From: Paraglomus occultum
Taxonomy: Eukaryota; Glomeromycota; Glomeromycetes; Paraglomerales; Paraglomeraceae
Assembly: GCA_910592205.1 (NCBI GenBank)
Contig: CAJVPJ010001016.1
Location: 1-13,281 of the forward strand
Reading direction: 5' to 3'
DNA length: 13,281 nucleotides
Shown: positions 9,450 through 13,281 of the stretch, in pieces
Position numbering within the stretch: the first letter of the stretch is position 1
Layout: each line of letters begins with the position of its first letter
Notes under the pieces: model-generated
The model's database searches: none
What the model saw: only the letters and a program-made list of their open reading frames with translations
What the model was told of the DNA's origin: nothing
Made by a program: the position numbers and the translations under genes

Positions 9450-10361
9450 ATGGGTGAAGATCAGAATGTACAAGTAAACGCTGATGAGCAAACCTCAGTT
9501 AACTTCAATCAAAAAGTTGCCGAACAGGGACATGTTCCTTTACGATACTCATCTAGCCAGTCCGTACACAATGGTTCGATTCTGGGAATACCAAACAATT
9601 TCGGGGACATTATGTCCACCAAAGAGACCATAATTCATCTTCCGGAAGGATTTTCGGGCCTCGAAAGAATCTGCTTGACTGCCAACGGGAATTTACAAAA
9701 AATCCTTAGGTTTTTCTTTTTATTAACAGTTGCATTTACTTATTCCGATACGACTGATGCGACTGATCCAATTTGTGTCTATACATTTCATTCTAAAATA
9801 ATTCATCAAAATAGTGCATGGTTTGATGGCGCAGTTACGGTACAAATAGTTCGCAATATTCCGACGTCGACAGATTTGCCTAATATAAGAGGAACTAACC
9901 GAAACGGAACTATTGTGCGCAGATATGACAGAGAAGTAAATCTGTGCTGCAAAGGGAAAGTACTATGCAACGCAACCAGTGACGTTGTGATAAGTGACAA
10001 TAAAGTGGTTGATATGATTGAAAACGAGGGCGTCGGTATTGGCCAATTATTCCGGTAAGGGATATGCAGGACAGGAGAGAGAACATTTCTCGTTGGTCAA
10101 GCGGCTTACAATTCTTTTATTCTATTACCAAGTTATCTCGGTAAATTACCAACCTTTGATTTGCATTGCGTCGGACGAACCTCGTTAACATGGTGGAGAT
10201 TGTACACGTTACATATAACTGGCGTTGATTGTCGTATAAAAGAGGTATTCCCTAACGGAATGTTCACACCCGGATGGATTGATTCCTCTGATACTGGTCT
10301 TACTCGTGCGGACATTGAGGCAGCAGAAAATGAAACCAGCTGGTCGTTCGAAAACTTTTAA
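9450..10361 (+). CDS. Chorismate lyase (UbiC)/DUF98-like fold protein, three exons
   Basis: Exons are 9450-9709, 9815-10054 and 10133-10361, with GT-AG introns of 105 and 78 bases. Phases agree and the product has 242 residues. Splicing intron 1 joins LQKIL to SAWFDG, and splicing intron 2 joins GIGQLF to RYLGKLPTF. The first 60 residues look unstructured. After that the order of elements matches chorismate lyase-like proteins: GLERICLTANGNLQKIL (70-86), VTVQIVRN (94-101), RRYDREVNLCCKG (122-134), TSDVVI (141-146), GVGIGQLFRYL (159-169), then HCVGR...WWRLYTLHITG and KEVFP (203-207). The Arg-Glu pair at 126-127 and E204 fall where the family has its substrate Arg and catalytic Glu. UbiC removes pyruvate from chorismate to give 4-hydroxybenzoate; whether this protein does so is unknown. 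The assignment comes from recalled motif order, not a search. No signal peptide was seen. Confidence 0.7.
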
Positions 10362-11681
10362 TTATAAACAATGTCAGATTTGTTAATAAGAAAGATCAAT
10401 ATATTGTCTCTTAGCCGAATTTGCTAATAACATTGTTGCGTTGCTCGCTTGAATATTTTGCCACTGATGAGATATGATGCTTGGCACCCCGCGTGCTTAC
10501 GAGGAGAACGCCTGAATTCTTTTCACACGTTCATGCAAGAGATGTCGCACGGCATTAGAACACGCAATATCATGTGTTGAAGTTTGCAGTCAGATTTTTC
10601 ATTTTTTATTGATAATCCACTTGGGAAAAGCCAACGCAGGTTATTTAGGAACGGAAATAACGTAATAGTAATGTATAATATTGTATTTCTGGAATACTTT
10701 TAATAGTATGCATTGAATTGAGCTCATTGTTGGCAAGAGTTGCTATGTGAACGACAGCTAATAAGTAATTATTTTTCGATAAAACTGATTATCAGATTAG
10801 CAACACATATTACTTTACGAATTTGGTTAGTTTAAGTGACGCCATTAAATCATCCCCGTTATTATTATTATCGATAATATATGAATAGAACGCACCATTT
10901 GTATATTATCAGACGCTGACATTGTCCGATCTAAACGCTTTTTGTCTGTCTCCCTTTGCGTCATTAATTGATGCAAAAAATTTCAAACAAACGCGTTTAT
11001 ACTTGTCATCTGCATACTTTGCAAGTATTTTTTTTTATTCGCACATTACGAGATCATTGTTATCCCATTTCAATTGAACCATACGCACATCGCACTACAT
11101 AATCTTTGAACTTTGATAAGCTATACTTGTATACGTTATCGTGCATTGTCAGTGTAACTCGATAATGTTAAAATTGGGAGAAGCGCTCGAGCAACTACCA
11201 ACAAAAAGGTCATTGTACCCGTGGTCAATAAACTCAACTTTTACAAGATGACTAATTACCAATTTAGCATCTCGCGTGCAATTCACATGAACAGGCTGAA
11301 TACATAAGTATAATTGTTTATCAACAGCGCGGCATCTTAACAAGACGTCAGGCAACAACAATAGAAAGAGAATAACAACATTGATTTTATACTGTGTACT
11401 CTTTTATTGATGTGGTTCAAATGTATGAGAAACATATCCTCAACTGAAAATATTTAATACTTATAAAGTCTTTCATCGTAGTACGAATCGTATTAAGAGC
11501 ATCATAAATGGTCATAAAAGCTTTCGCTCTATTATATTTACGCTTTACGCCAAACGTTTGTGTCACGCTCGTACCACCCCCTTACTGGTTTATTATGAGG
11601 GCTGATTGTCTTATATCACTCTGATTGGTTGCTCGAGTCTTCCGACTAAGCAGTTATTGGAAAGTATTTAGCCGATTTTTG

Positions 11682-11708
11682 GGGGTAATGCATATTTGTT
11701 GGGGTAAT
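11682..11708 (+). promoter_or_regulatory. Pair of GGGGTAAT motifs
   Basis: GGGGTAAT occurs at 11682-11689 and again at 11701-11708, in the same orientation and 19 bases apart, each preceded by T or G runs. The pair lies about 110-135 bases upstream of the TATA box at 11817, where activator sites are common. The binding factor is unknown. Confidence 0.3.
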
Positions 11709-11816
11709 TACAGCTCAGCCTTACCGCTCGTACAACATTGGAGGAGATAGATCTCTCATGGTTTTCCTCCTCAACATACAAAAAAATTAAAGCTATATAC
11801 TGCGCCACATCGACTT

Positions 11817-11824
11817 TATAAAAG
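11817..11824 (+). promoter_or_regulatory. TATA box of the glutamine-rich gene
   Basis: TATAAAAG followed by GG is a near-perfect TATA consensus, 89 bases upstream of the proposed ATG at 11906. That allows a 5' UTR of roughly 50-60 bases and supports placing the start near 11906. Confidence 0.5.
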
Positions 11825-11905
11825 GGATGTATGATGTTTGACTTTTATTTCTGCAACTTTGAACTCAACATAACTGACGCTTGGGTCGTACTTACACCAA
11901 CATTA

Positions 11906-13237
11906 ATGATGGTGGGACAAACTACACCTCCGATCTGCATTTTGACATAAACAGAAACATGAGTCAGGAGAACAAATACTAATCTTAGTCATCAATCATT
12001 TTTAATCAGAATCAGAATGTAAATCAAAATCAAAACATAGCCACGAACGTTGATATACAACCATATACACATCCATCTAATCAAACGCGAACACGACAAC
12101 TACCGAATGATTTTGCCAACGATCACATCGATAAACGAAGGCGGCCATCTGGTGATGATTTATTGCAAAGGCAGTTGATCCTACCATCATCGCAACACCA
12201 GCAACAACCTTTACAGTCTCCACCATTACGATTACCGTTGAATGGTTCCGGCCAAGCCGTTACCACATCGTACTACACACAGCAGAACGGGAATTCATAC
12301 CAGCAAGGAATAACTGGCGGGCAATTACGTGGAAATCACACCGTTCTCGATCAACAGTTATCTCAGTCAAATACTACCGAACAACTGAAAACGTATCTGG
12401 AAAAGGTAATTTAATTGCTAGAGTTGAATCTACTGATAAGGTAGTTTACTATTTCTTTCCATGTTGGGGGTGTCGTTGTTTATTAAACAGATTCGGCTAT
12501 CGGAATTATTCAAGCAGGAGAGACAAAAGCTATTGGCGAGCGCGGGACAGAAAATGCAAAAGGCTCACGAACTAGAACAACTACAAGCTCGGTTAATGAC
12601 AGGATCTCAACCTCAGAATGTATTACAGAGTTATCAAGGTTAGTTGTATCCTACTATCTATATATACACAACACAGTATGGTTACCACAATCTTTGTACT
12701 TAACTGATTTTTAATTCATTTCTGTATTCTAATTGGCCTATTGCTTAATTACTGTTTATGTCTATTCCGTGCTTGTTGATCATGCTATTTATAGCACTCG
12801 CAAATCAACCATTTGCACAAAATACATTAGTATCCCCCACACGTCCAACCCAGCAACACAATGCTACTCAATCAGGACAACAGCAGGTTTTAACGTCTCC
12901 TATATCGCCACAAGCAACTCAGGCTGTATCACGTGTTCCAATCAGCTCGCAACCCGCTCAGCAGATCGCATCTCAACAAGAAATTATACAACCACATCAA
13001 CATCAGCTTAAGTATATCCAGCAGACTTATCAGATGCTCGTCCCTCCACAAACACAACAGCAACAACAGCAACAACATCAACAACATCAACAACCGCAGC
13101 TTCAACAACAACAACAACAACAACAACCGCAGCTTCAACAACAACAACAGCAACAACAACAACAGCAACATCAACAGCCGCAGCTTCAACAATCGCAACT
13201 TCAACAATCACATAACTCCTTACAAGCAGATATGTAA
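11906..13237 (+). CDS. Glutamine-rich, probably nuclear protein; 3' end likely beyond the window
   Basis: The proposed first exon is only ATGATG (11906-11911). Its intron ends with a TACTAAT branch site and CTTAG at 11988. Further exons are 11989-12405, 12491-12638 and 12795 onward, joined in phase (AAG|ATT; CAA G|CA). The start is the weakest part. The N-terminal part is Asn/Gln-rich (NQNQNVNQNQN) and carries a basic patch DKRRRPSGDD that could be a nuclear localisation signal. Exons 2-3 join to a probable coiled coil (LKTYLEKIRLSELFKQERQK ... KAHELEQLQARLM). The last exon is Ser/Thr/Pro/Gln-rich and ends in a polyglutamine tract. At 13234 the sequence GTAAGA is a strong donor, so the coding region probably continues past the edge; read straight through it stops at 13235-13237. 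Composition suggests a transcription coactivator or Mediator-type scaffold, but no named domain was recognised. Confidence 0.65.
13055..13207 (+). repeat. Interrupted CAA/CAG (polyglutamine) tract
   Basis: 51 codons encode 40 Gln with single His, Pro, Leu or Ser interruptions; pure runs reach 7, 8 and 11 Gln. CAA and CAG are mixed. The block CCGCAGCTTCAACAA recurs at 13094, 13127 and 13178, steps of 33 and 51 bases that are whole codons. This points to growth by duplication of a unit as well as by slippage. The repeat makes the reverse strand look open as poly-Leu and poly-Val. Confidence 0.9.
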
Positions 13238-13281
13238 GATTGTTTTTTTTGTAGTTCTAATTTTAATCCGTCTAGCCTCTG

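Larger units (their letters stand above)
10362..11905. other. Non-coding gap before the glutamine-rich gene
   Basis: No supportable gene. It should contain the 3' UTR of the preceding gene and the promoter of the next. Visible items are a short TTA tract at about 10860-10872, two GGGGTAAT motifs at 11682-11708, an ATTGG (reverse CCAAT) core near 11624 and another near 11656, and a TATA box at 11817. Confidence 0.5.

Noticed and set aside
10465-10515. TGATGA followed by CTGA, like a C/D-box snoRNA
   Set aside because: The spacing is too short, the first C-box base is wrong, no D' box is visible, and the flanks pair over only about four bases.
11149-11361. 70-codon minus-strand frame
   Set aside because: The upstream ATG is in another frame and no coherent splicing joins it; no family was recognised.
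12929-13211. Two long reverse-strand frames of poly-Leu and poly-Val
   Set aside because: They are the reverse complement of the CAA/CAG tract; low complexity on this strand is a by-product of the Gln repeat.

Overview
This is eukaryotic nuclear DNA. It is AT-rich, its genes are broken by many short GT-AG introns (about 58 to 156 bases), and at least one intron carries a TACTAAT-like branch site. Intron size and gene types suit an early-diverging fungus (Mucoromycota-like, possibly an arbuscular mycorrhizal relative). That placement is inference; no rRNA or mitochondrial marker is present.

Layout. (1) Bases 1-725, plus strand: the last three exons of an unrecognised gene that starts outside the window. 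(2) Bases 726-2087: a non-coding gap between two converging genes, holding a TA-flanked inverted repeat that looks like a transposon end. (3) Bases 2088-5913, minus strand: a complete 11-exon gene for a Slowpoke/BK-type potassium channel of 1008 residues, with a transmembrane pore, two RCK domains and a long histidine-rich linker. The exons join with no frame conflict and include micro-exons of 25 and 32 bases. (4) Bases 5914-8936: about 3 kb without a convincing gene, though one stretch near 6190-6650 has a cluster of splice signals. (5) Bases 8937-9367, plus: a small two-exon ORF of unknown function. (6) Bases 9450-10361, plus: a three-exon gene whose spliced product resembles the chorismate lyase (UbiC)/DUF98 fold. 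(7) Bases 10362-11905: non-coding, with a TATA box and a repeated GGGGTAAT motif. (8) Bases 11906 to the right edge, plus: a glutamine-rich, probably nuclear protein with an interrupted polyglutamine tract, continuing past the window.

The genes do not form an obvious pathway. The points most worth following are the altered selectivity filter of the channel (TVGY followed by Leu-Ser-Asp instead of Gly-Asp), the chorismate-lyase-like protein in a eukaryote, and two stop-free introns whose lengths are multiples of three, which would let unspliced messages encode longer proteins. All gene models were built by eye from splice signals and reading frames; no search or RNA data was available.
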